A DNA stretch of 64,000 nt from Valencia hispanica (taxonomy: Eukaryota > Chordata > Actinopteri > Cyprinodontiformes > Valenciidae): contig OY747705.1 of assembly GCA_963556495.2 (NCBI GenBank), forward strand, positions 22,126,001 through 22,190,000, given 5' to 3'. Every line of letters starts with the position of its first letter. Position 1 is the stretch's first letter. Positions 49,801 through 59,599 of the stretch are shown piece by piece. The notes beneath the pieces were generated by a model. That model was not told the DNA's origin and did no database searches. It saw only the letters and a list, made by a program, of their open reading frames with translations. Both the position numbers and the translations under genes were made by a program.

Positions 49801-52800
49801 ACCTCAAACATTACACATAATTGTTCATAATTTATTGATCTGACATACAACAATGTGAAACATCAATGAAATCATTTTTCTTAACCTCTCGTGTTTGGTT
49901 TAGACTGTGCTCAGTTGGAGCAACTTACACAGCTGATTTTCTGACTTTTCCAATGAGCCCACCTCTTTCCTCCCATTCCCACCAGGCCACAGGAGACCCT
50001 TACTACCTGGAGGCAGGACGCACCATCCTGGACAACCTCAACCGCTTTGCTCGGGTTCCTTGCGGTTTCGCTGCTATGAAGGATGTGCGCACTGGTAGCC
50101 ACGAAGACCGGTCAGTGCAAACAGACTGAGATTTTGAGCAATGGCATTAAACTGACTAGACGTGGTTACAACATTTACATATCGTAAATACAGAGCTTTA
50201 CAAAATTGGGAAAATGCGGCATACATTTGAATTCAGCCTCCCTTACTCTGATACCATTCGAAAATAATGCTTAATTGCCTCAATGGAGAGTATTAGCAGT
50301 CACGAGGCACATGCTAACTCTGGAGGAGTAGCAGAGATCCTCCGCTCAGGTGGGAGAATCTGTTAACAGGATAGCTTTTGGTGATGCTCTCAACCAATGT
50401 GGCATTAATGAAGAGCTGCAATAAGAAAGCCACAAGAAGTCCTGTTTACAGTTTTGTGAAATGAACATAGCAAGCATGTGGAGGAAGGGGTTCTAGTCTG
50501 ATGAGACCCAAACTGAACTTTTTGGCTGACATGCAACATACTATTTGTGAAGGAAAACTAACACCGCACTTCACATTAAACTTATTACCCCTCCTATCAA
50601 ACATGGTAGTGGCAGCATCATGCTGTGAGGAAGAGTTGATGGAAAGATGAATGGAGCTAAATGCAGACAAGAAAAAATACCCATCATAAAACATTCCTTT
50701 GCTACGATTGGATAATGAATAATGGCCAAAATGTCCCACTATTGATATTCAGAGCTTATAGAGACATACCCAAAAGTTGTGAAAGGTGGTTGTGCAAAGC
50801 ATTCGCTAAGGGTGCAAATACGCACTTTTTAATTTGTAAAAAAAAAAAATTATAATTAAATGATCAAATTATGGACTACTTTATGTTGATTTATAACATT
50901 ACATCTTATTAAATACTTTAAAGTTCAAGATTCTAACATGACAAACTATGAATACATTAAATGGTATGAAGTCTTCTTTTCCTTCTAAAAAAAAAATTTC
51001 AAATAGGTAATTCATTTTGTTTGGATTACAGATCAGTACATTAAAACAAAGCAACACAGGCAGCAGTAAAAAAACACATACAGCGAGAGAAAAAAAGGTT
51101 GTTTTAAGCTTTAAACCAGGGATTTTCTCCTCCATTTGATCCCCCACTCCATCCAATGTTAGAATAGCCAATTAAAACATTTTGCTGGATAACGTGTTTC
51201 ATTTGTAAAAACATTTTAAGGCAAGCTGCAGTCTGCTTCATGCAGTTCCGATCAATTGTTTAAGACCACTTGAAAAATGGCAACAAAAAAAACAATCATA
51301 TTTTGTATGGTCTGATCTTAACAAGATTCCAAGTAGAGCTTCAACACACAACAAGAGATGGGAGTGAGACAAAAAATTTTTTGAGCATGCAATTTATTGA
51401 GAACAAAGCTTGGACAGAAATAGATTGATCAAAAGTTTAGGACCACACCTCTAAAAAACCTGTAAAACCCCCCAAAAACAGAAATCAAAGTTCTAAACAT
51501 GAACTCAATAATGAGTAACTCCACCGTTATTGTTGATCACTTCAAACATTCGTTTCTGTATACTTGATGCAAGCGTTTCCATGAGCTGAGTGGGAACATT
51601 TCTCCAGGTGGTGAAGATGGCCTCACAAAAAGCATCTACTGTCTGTGTCCGTTGTCCATTTTTGTAAACTTTCCTTTCCATCCATCCCCAAAGGTTCTTA
51701 ATTGGATTTAGATAAGGGCAACATGCATGATGGTCCAAAATAGGGAAGTTATTCACTTTTTTTCCCCCACAATGCTCAGGATCATCAAGAAATTCCAAAT
51801 GTCTTGGGGCGTTGCGTGGTGTAGTGCTTAAAGGGGGGGGTATTATGCAAAATGGACTTTCTGAAGCTTAATATCCTGAGAACCTGTCTTTCCCTCAGTA
51901 AAAACATACCTGAAGTGTTGCTCTGACCCATTCACTCATGTTAGAGTAATCTTTGAGTCTCTGCTGGTAGTTCTCGGGGTTGCTGAAACGCCTGCTCCCA
52001 CCTATCCCCGCCTTTTCCACCCATCTCCTCCTCCGACCTTACGTACTCAGCCAAGAGCCTCGCCCCTGCAGAGCCCCCCCCCCCCCACTTCACACAACTC
52101 TGGCTGAGTCCCAGGTGCCGTAATTATAACACACCAGCTGCAGCTGCGCGTCTTTTGTGGGATTTTTTTCCGACTCCGTGCATGCTGCGATGATGAACGG
52201 TATGTGACGAACTGGAGGGGGAGTGTCAGAAAGACTAGGAGGGTCTTAGAGAGGCACAGGCGAAAATCAAGGCGTCCAATACGGAAGTAAATTTCTTTAA
52301 GGTGGATTTGGATATATGACGGACTTTTAAAAGACTTAAGGTGACAATTTGATTGGAGTGTTCTATAGAAGGGTAATATGTGCCTGGGAGAAGCATAATA
52401 CCCCCCCTTTAAGTCAAGCACCCCATGTTCAGAGGCCTCAGTCCTCGATGCGGTTGCTCCAGGTTCAACTCCGCCCTGCGGACATTTACCAAATGTCTCT
52501 TCGCCAACTTCTCTCCCCTTTCTACACTGTCCACTGGTAATAAAACATAAAAAGAGAAAAAAAGAAATTCCAAATGTCTATCTTACTGCTTCCAACCTCA
52601 GCAGTGATGGCGTACTGCGAGAGACTCTGCCTATGCAGTTCAACAACCCGACCATGTTCCAAAAGGGAACGTTTTCTTGCCTTTGCCATCAGAATGTCAT
52701 GACAATGACAATGAATCCATATTTTTGCACAGATTTGACCTCCTAAAGGCATGTGGTCTTAAACTTTTGATCAGCCTGTTTCCGTTTAAGAGTTGTTTTC

Positions 52801-55800
52801 TATAAATTGTTTATACCTCTCTACCATTTCCTCTTGTTGCATGTTGAAGCTCTACTTGGAACCTTGTTAAAATCCAACCATGCAAAATATGATTTTATTT
52901 CTTGCCATTTTTCAAGTGGTCTTAAACTTTTGATCGGGACAGGATATAAAATAATACATCATTTATAGGGTTAAAAACGAATTCACTTTGTGCTAAGTGG
53001 GAAAATATGAATCCAAAAGCTTTAACCTTAATAGAGCAAAGATACCAGTGACCTTAAGTCGCTTTAAAATGTTCGTTGGTCATATAGACCAGTGTTTTCT
53101 AACCCTGTTTCTAAAGGCACACTGCCCTGCATGTTTTAGATCTTTCCCTGCTTTAGTACACCTGCCTCAAAAGTCTGTTAATCAACCAAACAGTTGAAAT
53201 CAGGTGAGCTGAAGCATAGAAAAATCTTAAACATGCAGGGCAGTGTGCCTTGAGGAGCAGCGTTGAAAAATATTAGTATAGACAAAGGCCAATTGTGATT
53301 GTTTTGTTGCAAATAAATTGCAGTTCAAGGAACCACATTTTGCTTTATGTTTCACACCCTGTTTTTCTGGGGATTTTTTATTTTATTTTTTAGAATGGAC
53401 TCGTTTTTCCTTGCTGAGATGTTCAAATACCTCTTCCTGCTGTTTGCTGAGGCAGAAGACATTCCCTTTGATGTGGAAGACTACGTCTTTACAACGGAGG
53501 CACACTTACTTCCTCTGTCTCTCTCTATAGCCCCAAACACCTCATCCATTCCCTCAAACGAAACGGTGATTTAAACAGTTTTTAACACTACAGAAGCTTG
53601 ATGGAAGCATTGCAGTGCTGCCAGTAATGACAAAACCTTTCTGGACGTTGCAGTCTGATGAGGAGCTGGACGACTCCAACTTTGACTGGACGTGTCCCAA
53701 CACTCGGCTCCTGTTTCCCGATCCCGCCTTTCCTCGCAGCCTGAGAGAGCCGATTCGAAGTGCCGTCGACAAGAGCTGTCCCCGTCCTGCCCCGTACAGG
53801 TATGCAGACATACAGGTTTAACTAGCTTGTAGGCGTCCTCGGGTATCTGCGACAGCTGCCCGTTTAAAAAAAAAAAACTTGCATTGCTGTTCTTCTGCTT
53901 CACTTATGATTACGTTGTATTAAAGTGTCCTATACAGGGGTCATGTATTTTATTAGTTACCTTTCACTCCCTTTCAGGGAACCTGGTATGGGCCGTCCTC
54001 CCCTGAGGGCTCAGGACTTTATGGCCAACAACCCTGAACATCTGGAGCTGCTCCGACGGATGGGAGTCAGTCTCATCCACCTGAAAGATGGCAGGGTGCA
54101 GCTGGTGCAGCATGCTACACAGGTTAATACTGCTGCCAGAAGGCATTTCAGAGCAGATTCGCATGAATACAATCAAAAAACAACATGCAATATTCCAGTT
54201 TATTCCTATAGACAAACTGGCAGATGGTTATATCACACCACTGTGTTATTTTTGGTGTCTTCATGGCCTTTAAAAAAAATTAATTCAACAAAGGCTTTCT
54301 CCTCTCCCACTCTGTCGCACCTACACTTAGGCTGTGAGCGCGGTAGCAGCAGAAGACGGGGTGCGTTTCATGCAGGAGATGATGGAGCTGTCGAGCCAGC
54401 AGCAGAAGGAGCAGCTGCCTCCCAGAGCCATCCAGATTGTGTCCCATCCGTTCTTCGGCAGAGTGGTGCTGACTGCGGGACCAGCGCAGTTTGGCACAGA
54501 CCTCTCCAAAAGTACCACAGGGGTAAGGCTGTTTTTCTCTCTGCCAGAGGCACGAATAAATGTTTGTATGTTTTTTGGGGGGGGGGGGGGGGTTGTATTA
54601 TATTCCCTACTTTTTGTTAAAGGGAAAGTTCTCCTCTGAAATGTTTACTAGTAAAATAGTTTTCTGCATCAGAACAGTGCCCTGAAAAAGGATCAATTTC
54701 CCTTGATCCTTTGGACTTTAAGGACCAACACAAATAAGTGCATTAACTGTGATTGCAATAAAAGTGTACAATACAATCAAAATACAATGCACTCCACACT
54801 TAATTTATTGGTAAACGTAAAGATTTTCCTCACGCTTAACAGTTTGGCACTGCTTTGTTTTGGTCTATGTAATAAAATTCTCATAAAGAACAAGACGTTT
54901 GTGGATGTGCTGTGGAAAATGATGTAAAAGTTAAAAGATGGACGAGTACTTCATTAGGCATCTCACTATTTGCTTTTGCTCCTTTCGTACCTTGTGCAGG
55001 TGCGAGGCTTTGTGACTGTAGCCGAACCATACAGCGGGTGCAGCGAGATCACCAACGCCGAGTACATCCAGGGTCACATCGCCTTGCTGCAGCGTGGTCA
55101 GTGCATGTTTGCAGAGAAGGCCCGGAACATCCAGAAGGCCGGCGCCATCGGAGGCATAGTCATCGGTCAGTGCGGACAGAAAACAGCACGCGACAGATGC
55201 TGACAACTCTCTGACTAGATTAGTGGGCAATAACTAAATTAGCTTTGAAGACATCCAGTCTGGTGGGGTGCTGCACCCGACATGATGGCTGAACCATTAC
55301 ACAGAGCTTTGTGGGATCAACAAGACTTTGACAAGAATGTGCTTTTATTTATTTAACAGAAAAAAAGAACAATTATATTACTGCTCTAAAAAGCAGTAAT
55401 ATAAAGAAGTAGCTGCGAGCCAAGAGTTTCTGTTTGTAATGTTTGATTAAGCTGTGCCTCACTAACTTCTGGTTGTGTTCTCCTTCCCTTTCAGATGACA
55501 ACGAGGGCAGCAGCAGCGACACTGCTCCCCTGTTTCAGATGGCCGGAGACGGACGCAGCACGGACGACATCACGCTGCCTCTCCTCTTCCTGTTTCATAA
55601 AGAGGGGAACATCCTGCTAGAGGCGCTAAAGGAGTACAGAGAGGTGGAGGTGCTGCTGAGCGACAAAGCCAGAGACAGAGGTGTGACACGATTCTTTTTC
55701 TTGAGCCCCAAAGTTGACATATCAGATCACTGTGCTCCGATCTCCCCACCAACTGAGGCTCATTGTGTTTTTTTTCTTCATTCCTTCCATGGCTAATTTC

Positions 55801-58784
55801 TACTCTTAGATCCATGGGGTCCTTCCCCAAGTGGAGGAGTTTAAGTATCTGGGGGTCTTGTTCACGAGTGAGGGAAAAATGGAGCGGGAGATCGATAGAC
55901 GGATTGGTGGGGCATCTGCAGTTATGCGGGCGCTCTACTGGTCTGTCGTGGTGAAGAGAGAGCTGAGCCAAAAGGCGAAGCTCTCGATTTACCGGTCGAT
56001 CTACGTTCCTACCCTCATCTATGGTCACGAACTCTGGGTGGTGACCGAAAGAACGAGATCACGGATACAAGCGGCTGAAATGAGTTTCCTCCGCAGAGTG
56101 TCTGGACTCTCCCTTAGAGATAGGGTGAGAAGCTCAGTCATCCGGAGGGGGCTCAGAGTAGAGCCGCTGCTTCTCCACATCGAGAGGAGTCAGTTGAGGT
56201 GGCTCGGGCATCTGGTCAGGATGCCTCCTGGACGCCTCCCTGGTGAGGTGTTTCAGGCACGTCTCACCGGGAGGAGGCCCAGGGGAAGGCCCAGGACACG
56301 CTGGAGGGACTATGTTTCTCGGCTGGCCTGGGAGCGCCTTGGGGTTCCTCCCGAGGAGCTGGAACAAGTGGCTGGGGAGAGGGAAGTCTGGGCCTCTTTG
56401 CTTAGGCTGCTGCCCCCGCGACCCGACCCCGGATAAGCGGAAGAAAATGGATGGATGGATGGATGGATAGATCCATTCAGTTTCCATTAATTGAAGTATC
56501 CAAACCAATTGATGTCCCGTCTTTTGTTCATGTTAAACCACAAACAAACCAACACATGTCAGAAATATGTTTTAAATCATATCAAGGTCATATTTTCAAT
56601 GAACGCTAAGGGAAATGTGTGTTGGCAATTTAAATATAATATAGGGTGACCCTATTTTGATTTCCATAAGAAAGGCATCCAATTGGTCAAACTGACGCAA
56701 AAACTATGAAAACGCTGTGCAAAGTTATTCTGTAATAGATTGATAGCTAAAAACAAACAGACTGGAGTATAGACTTTAAGTGTCTTTGGGAGAATGCTGC
56801 TTTTTATTTTCTATAACTTTGAATAGAAAATAATACTTATTTCTCAGAATATAATTTCAGATTTGTGTGTAATTTTTGTCTTGTATGACTTAAAAAGGGA
56901 GCTATTATTGTTATAGGTTTATTTTCTAATATAGAAGATATTTTTTTTCTATTTAGATTTTAAAGTACTTTCTGCAATGGCTGACTTGTAAAAGCTGATC
57001 TGAAGTTTATTTAATTATTCTTTCCAACCACAAAGAGCAGGAGCACATTAAATATGTGAGTCAAAAGTCTTCTTTTAAATAAACAGAATATGATTGATGT
57101 GTTTAAGGATTGGACCAAGTGTCCTATTTTATGGAAAACAAAATATGGTCACCCTATATTATATTTAAATGGCCAACACACATTTCCTTTAGCTTTCATT
57201 GAAAATATGACCTTGATATGATTTTAAAACATATTTCTGACATGTGTTGGTTTGTTTGTGGTTTAACATGAACAAAAGACAGAACATCAATTGGTTTGGA
57301 TACGTCAACTAATGGAAGCTGAATGGATATAAGAGTAGAAATTAGCCATGGAATGAATGAAAAAAAAAAAACTAAATGGGGTAAAAATACAATGGCAGAC
57401 CCCTGTTTTTTTTAAGTCACCAACCACCTGTAGTTTTAATAATAATGCACGGTGGAGCAGATTCATCACATCATATGCAAGTTTTTTTCTGATTTTTCCC
57501 TTTATATCCTGTAACTATCCCTTTCTTTCCCCCCCCCTTCTACTTGGTTTCTGTTCCTTTTTTGTTACCTTCACTCCTGTTGATGAACAGCAGCTATATT
57601 CAAAGGTAAACCTCTTCCTGGGAGCCTGATTGAGGGCAGTAAGTAATCTCTTCTTTTCCCACTTTCTTTGTGTGTTACCCTTTTCTTCTCCAAGTTTAAC
57701 TGTAAAGTTTACCTCCCTCTATCCCATGTACTTCTTCAGATCCATAACTTATAGTTTCTTTTATTTATAACTAATATGAAACAGCTTAAACCAAGGTCAG
57801 TTAAGATCGTAACTGTCAAGAGTTGTTAGTGTAGCATTTCCTGACCTTGATCGCTGTTCTATCATACAAAAGATCCATCCATCCATCCACAAATTGGTTG
57901 CCTGGAAATTTGAGTTCAGAAAAATTTATATTAAATTTTTGCAGGATTTTGAATCCAGCTTTACTGATTCTTGTCTTTTGCTCCTTGATGACTTGTAAAA
58001 CATCATAAATGCATGTACCCGTCTGCACCCGTAACTTGTCTAAAGTGTTGTTTCTTTGGTTGTCATTACAAGCTAAAACTGCTCCTTAAGCTCAGTTGCA
58101 ATCAGCTGTATTTTTAGAATCAGGACAAACGCTCTCTCATTCCTGCCAGTTCTGGTTAAATATTCACAGTGCAGTCTTTTCCATTTATCAGTTGACTCTC
58201 AGTTTGGCTGCACAGTTATGTGAGAAAGGCTTTATCCTGCAGGAAACATGACTCACAATCAGCACCATGCTGTTCGAGTTGACAGCCTCTTTATAAAAAC
58301 TAATCTATTTTTGACCTGGAATGGAGGCATGTGTGGATTACTGGCAGAAAAAGGAAAAGTGTGTTACTTGTACTCCATTTTTTTTACTTATTAAAAAACT
58401 GCTCATCACACCCTTGCTTCCTTTCTAGGTGTGGATGTGCAAGAAGAGGAGGAGGACTGTCAAACCGAAGCAACGACTCCCACTTCATTTGAACCCGTTA
58501 GCCAGTCAAAAATGAGCACGGAGGAGCTGGATGAATCGGCTCCTGAGGAAGTTACTCCTGCTCAGGAGAAGGTCAGTCCTACAGGGGAAGTCAGAAGAGA
58601 AGAGGAGGATAGCGCCGTAGATCCACAGGCGGACACAGCTCAGCCTAAAGAGGAGAGAGACTCTGAGAAGACGGAAGAGCCTCGAGGTGACTCAGACTCG
58701 AGCAGCCAGTCAGTGGATGAACTGCTAGCTGATTGGCGGGAAGACTTGGAGGCTTTCAAGCAGATGGAGAAGGACGAGCTCTGA
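40829..58784 (+). CDS. edem3: ER degradation-enhancing alpha-mannosidase-like protein 3
   Basis: Twenty coding exons: 40829-40917, 41025-41070, 41161-41261, 42138-42177, 44377-44489, 44665-44818, 45167-45301, 47045-47150, 47406-47503, 48090-48215, 48307-48390, 49615-49698, 49986-50110, 53394-53565, 53654-53799, 53978-54122, 54331-54522, 55000-55165, 55495-55680 and 58429-58784. The phases join into 887 residues. A hydrophobic signal peptide (residues 1-20) is followed by a GH47 mannosidase domain with FETNIR (Glu at about 123), GIDSYYEYL and TTEAH (about 468-471). Next come a protease-associated domain (about 640-760), an acidic tail (about 770-880) and C-terminal KDEL for ER retrieval. Cys59 and Cys418 correspond to the human Cys83/Cys442 redox pair. 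EDEM3 trims mannose from misfolded glycoproteins for ERAD. The start has an in-frame upstream TAG (40805-40807). Confidence 0.96.
42386..44085 (+). mobile_element. hAT transposon derivative in edem3 intron 4, 8-bp TSD
   Basis: The ends TAGGGATGGGCATAA and TTTATGCCCATCCCTA are inverted. They are flanked by a perfect 8-base duplication GTAGTTAC (42378-42385 and 44086-44093). At about 43365-43500 one frame still shows a broken hAT dimerisation domain (WWKMN, stop, [13 protein letters not shown], then ISAAGQTR), so it derives from an autonomous hAT. The 5' part is replaced by a nested palindromic element (42548-43004). Confidence 0.9.
42548..43004. mobile_element. Palindromic MITE built of GAATTC-containing tandem units
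   Basis: The ends CGGAAGAGGATTAGGGCCAC and GTGGCCCTAATCCTCTTCCG are perfect inverted repeats, flanked by TA on both sides (42546-42547, 43005-43006). Inside are about a dozen copies of CAGAATTCTGACTTTWWTCT-like 20-base units, many of them EcoRI sites. The whole is nearly self-complementary around position 42776, including a mirrored AAACCT/AGGTTT and ACAAAGGAT/ATCCTTTGT pair. It has no coding capacity. Confidence 0.9.
46180..46895 (-). mobile_element. Internally deleted Tc1-like transposon in edem3 intron 7
   Basis: The minus strand encodes [20 protein letters not shown] and [17 protein letters not shown] (Tc1 DNA-binding-domain end). It then jumps straight to [11 protein letters not shown] of the Tc1 C-terminus; the catalytic core is deleted. 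The right end (about 46840-46890) is terminal-repeat-like (AAAAAGTTCAAGGGGTATAC). Borders are approximate. Confidence 0.8.
47511..47537. repeat. (CA)n microsatellite
   Basis: Imperfect CA repeat starting seven bases after the edem3 exon 9 end at 47503, close to the splice donor. Confidence 0.9.
48610..49480 (+). mobile_element. Tc1-like remnant(s) in edem3 intron 11
   Basis: A terminal-repeat-like stretch (48610-48730, AGTGCCTTGCACACCATAAC) is followed by an antisense scrap of the catalytic region (48815-48910, CCATATTTCACTGTGGG). A sense N-terminal transposase part follows at 49140-49380 ([16 protein letters not shown] and [13 protein letters not shown]). The mixed orientation means at least two damaged copies or an inversion. 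Confidence 0.65.
50170..50880 (+). mobile_element. Tc1-like remnant in edem3 intron 13
   Basis: Damaged transposase wording is in order: TGGAGGAGTAGCAGAGATCC, TCAGGTGGGAGAATCTG, AGGGGTTCTAGTCTGATGAG and GGTAGTGGCAGCATCATGCT. It ends in a terminal-repeat-like AT-rich stretch. Stops throughout. Confidence 0.65.
51805..52563 (+). mobile_element. tRNA-derived SINE with 16-bp TSD, split by a MITE
   Basis: The direct repeat GAAATTCCAAATGTCT flanks it exactly (51789-51804 and 52564-52579). Joined across the MITE, it starts GCGTTGCGTGGTGTAGTG and contains GAGGCCTCAGTCCTCGAT and a box B-like GGTTCAACTCC, then an A-rich tail. It is the same SINE family as at 36797-36968, in the opposite orientation. 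Confidence 0.9.
51832..52408. mobile_element. piggyBac-type MITE with TTAA target duplication
   Basis: TTAA flanks both sides (51828-51831 and 52409-52412), the diagnostic piggyBac target. The ends AGGGGGGGGTATTATGC and GCATAATACCCCCCCT are inverted, one G shorter on the right. The 577-base interior has no transposase. It interrupts the SINE just after its box A region. Confidence 0.9.
53090..53277. mobile_element. Short palindromic MITE in edem3 intron 13
   Basis: The arms CAGTGTTTTCTAACCCTG...GGCACACTGCCCTGCATG and the complementary CATGCAGGGCAGTGTGCC...CAGCGTTGAAAA enclose about 80 bases. A fragment of the same family (TGTGTGCCTTGAGGACC, then GGGAAACACTG) is seen at about 36530-36575. The likely class is not certain. 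Confidence 0.65.
54574..54592. repeat. Poly-G tract
   Basis: A run of about 18 G residues lies shortly after the end of edem3 exon 17 (54522). It is prone to slippage and sequencing error. Confidence 0.9.
55770..57372. mobile_element. Long inverted-repeat (foldback) element in edem3 intron 19
   Basis: The left arm CCATGGCTAATTTCTACTCT (55789-), broken by a LINE, continues at 56468 to about 56690. It is matched by the right arm (about 57110-57340) ending AGAGTAGAAATTAGCCATGG. Arms are over 200 bases each and the core is about 420 bases. The pair GGGTGACCCTATTTTG/CAAAATATGGTCACCC sits at the inner end. No ORF is recognised. Target duplications are not clear because poly-T/poly-A runs adjoin the ends. 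Confidence 0.8.
55816..56467 (+). mobile_element. 5'-truncated LINE inserted in the foldback arm, 9-bp TSD
   Basis: A perfect direct repeat TAGATCCAT flanks it (55807-55815 and 56468-56476). The frame 55831-56436 is fully open: [65 protein letters not shown]. It ends in a GGATGGATGGATGG tail. This is the same family as the copy at 26650-27422, with very few differences. It carries only the last part of the protein and is dead on arrival. Confidence 0.93.
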
Positions 58785-59546
58785 CAGTCATTAGACACAT
58801 CTTTGCTCTTTAACTGTGGTTTTACCCCAGCATAGGGAGGAGGGGACCCGGAGGGCGGCTTACATTCACACAGGGAGAGCTGTCACAAAAGGTTGATTTT
58901 ACCCTCCGTGAAAGGTTTTACCTGCAAAGGCGGCTCCCTTACTGTAACTGTGGGAGTCATTTGGTAGATAATGAGTAAGAGACCAGGGATCTTACCTCAC
59001 TTTCTGAAACAGTTTCTGTCTGTGTGTCTTTTTTGAATGACTCGGACCAGATTGCTTGGAACTGTATGTAACTGCACTGTACTTCCAGTCTTTGTCTTGT
59101 CAATGCATTTCTGACCATTTTTGCTCGGTTGAACGTCCTTCTCACTCGTAAACCCATTGACCAATTAATTCTATTTGAAAGTGCAGTTTATATGTGATTA
59201 AATAATTAATGTTTTGATTTTGGGCCTGATCGTAGACACTCATTCATTAAAATAAAAAACAAATTAATATAGAGGAAGATTGGGGAGATAAATACATTTT
59301 TATGACTGTCTGACAAAAGATCACCGAACCAATCATTTCTGGAGTGTGTATATATTAGAAATAATACAGTGCTTTTTGCCCACTGAACTCCAACCCAAAC
59401 AACATTCTTTGGAGCACCTTGGAGCAAACCCGCTCTCTAAGCGTTAAGGCGCAACCACAGATCGCCACTGGAGGGCGCTGGCAGAACTGATTTTTATGCT
59501 GGACTCTGGAAGATGCAGAGATCAATGAGTTGAAAGGATGAGATTC

Positions 59547-59552
59547 AATAAA
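59547..59552 (+). promoter_or_regulatory. Probable edem3 polyadenylation signal
   Basis: AATAAA lies 763 bases after the edem3 stop. The intervening 58785-59546 is open non-coding sequence fitting a 3' UTR. No better AATAAA occurs nearer in a good context. Confidence 0.5.
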
Positions 59553-59599
59553 GATTCCAAACGAAATTGTATCATTTGAGTTCATTGTATTTTTTAAAC

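Larger units (their letters stand above)
51243..52942 (-). mobile_element. Tc1-like transposon, internally deleted, hosting a SINE and a MITE
   Basis: The left end (CCGATCAATTGTTTAAGACC) and right end (TTAAACTTTTGATCGGGACA) are inverted. The minus strand starts a transposase as [14 protein letters not shown] (in 52522-52752) and ends it as NGGVTHY (51505-51798, with [14 protein letters not shown] where Tc1 proteins have LNPIENLW). The Glu is Lys here and most of the catalytic core is deleted. The SINE at 51805 lies within the remaining coding sequence. Confidence 0.85.

Noticed and set aside
55570..56028. 152-residue minus-strand open frame over edem3 exon 19 and the LINE
   Set aside because: Antisense shadow of a real exon and a LINE coding frame.
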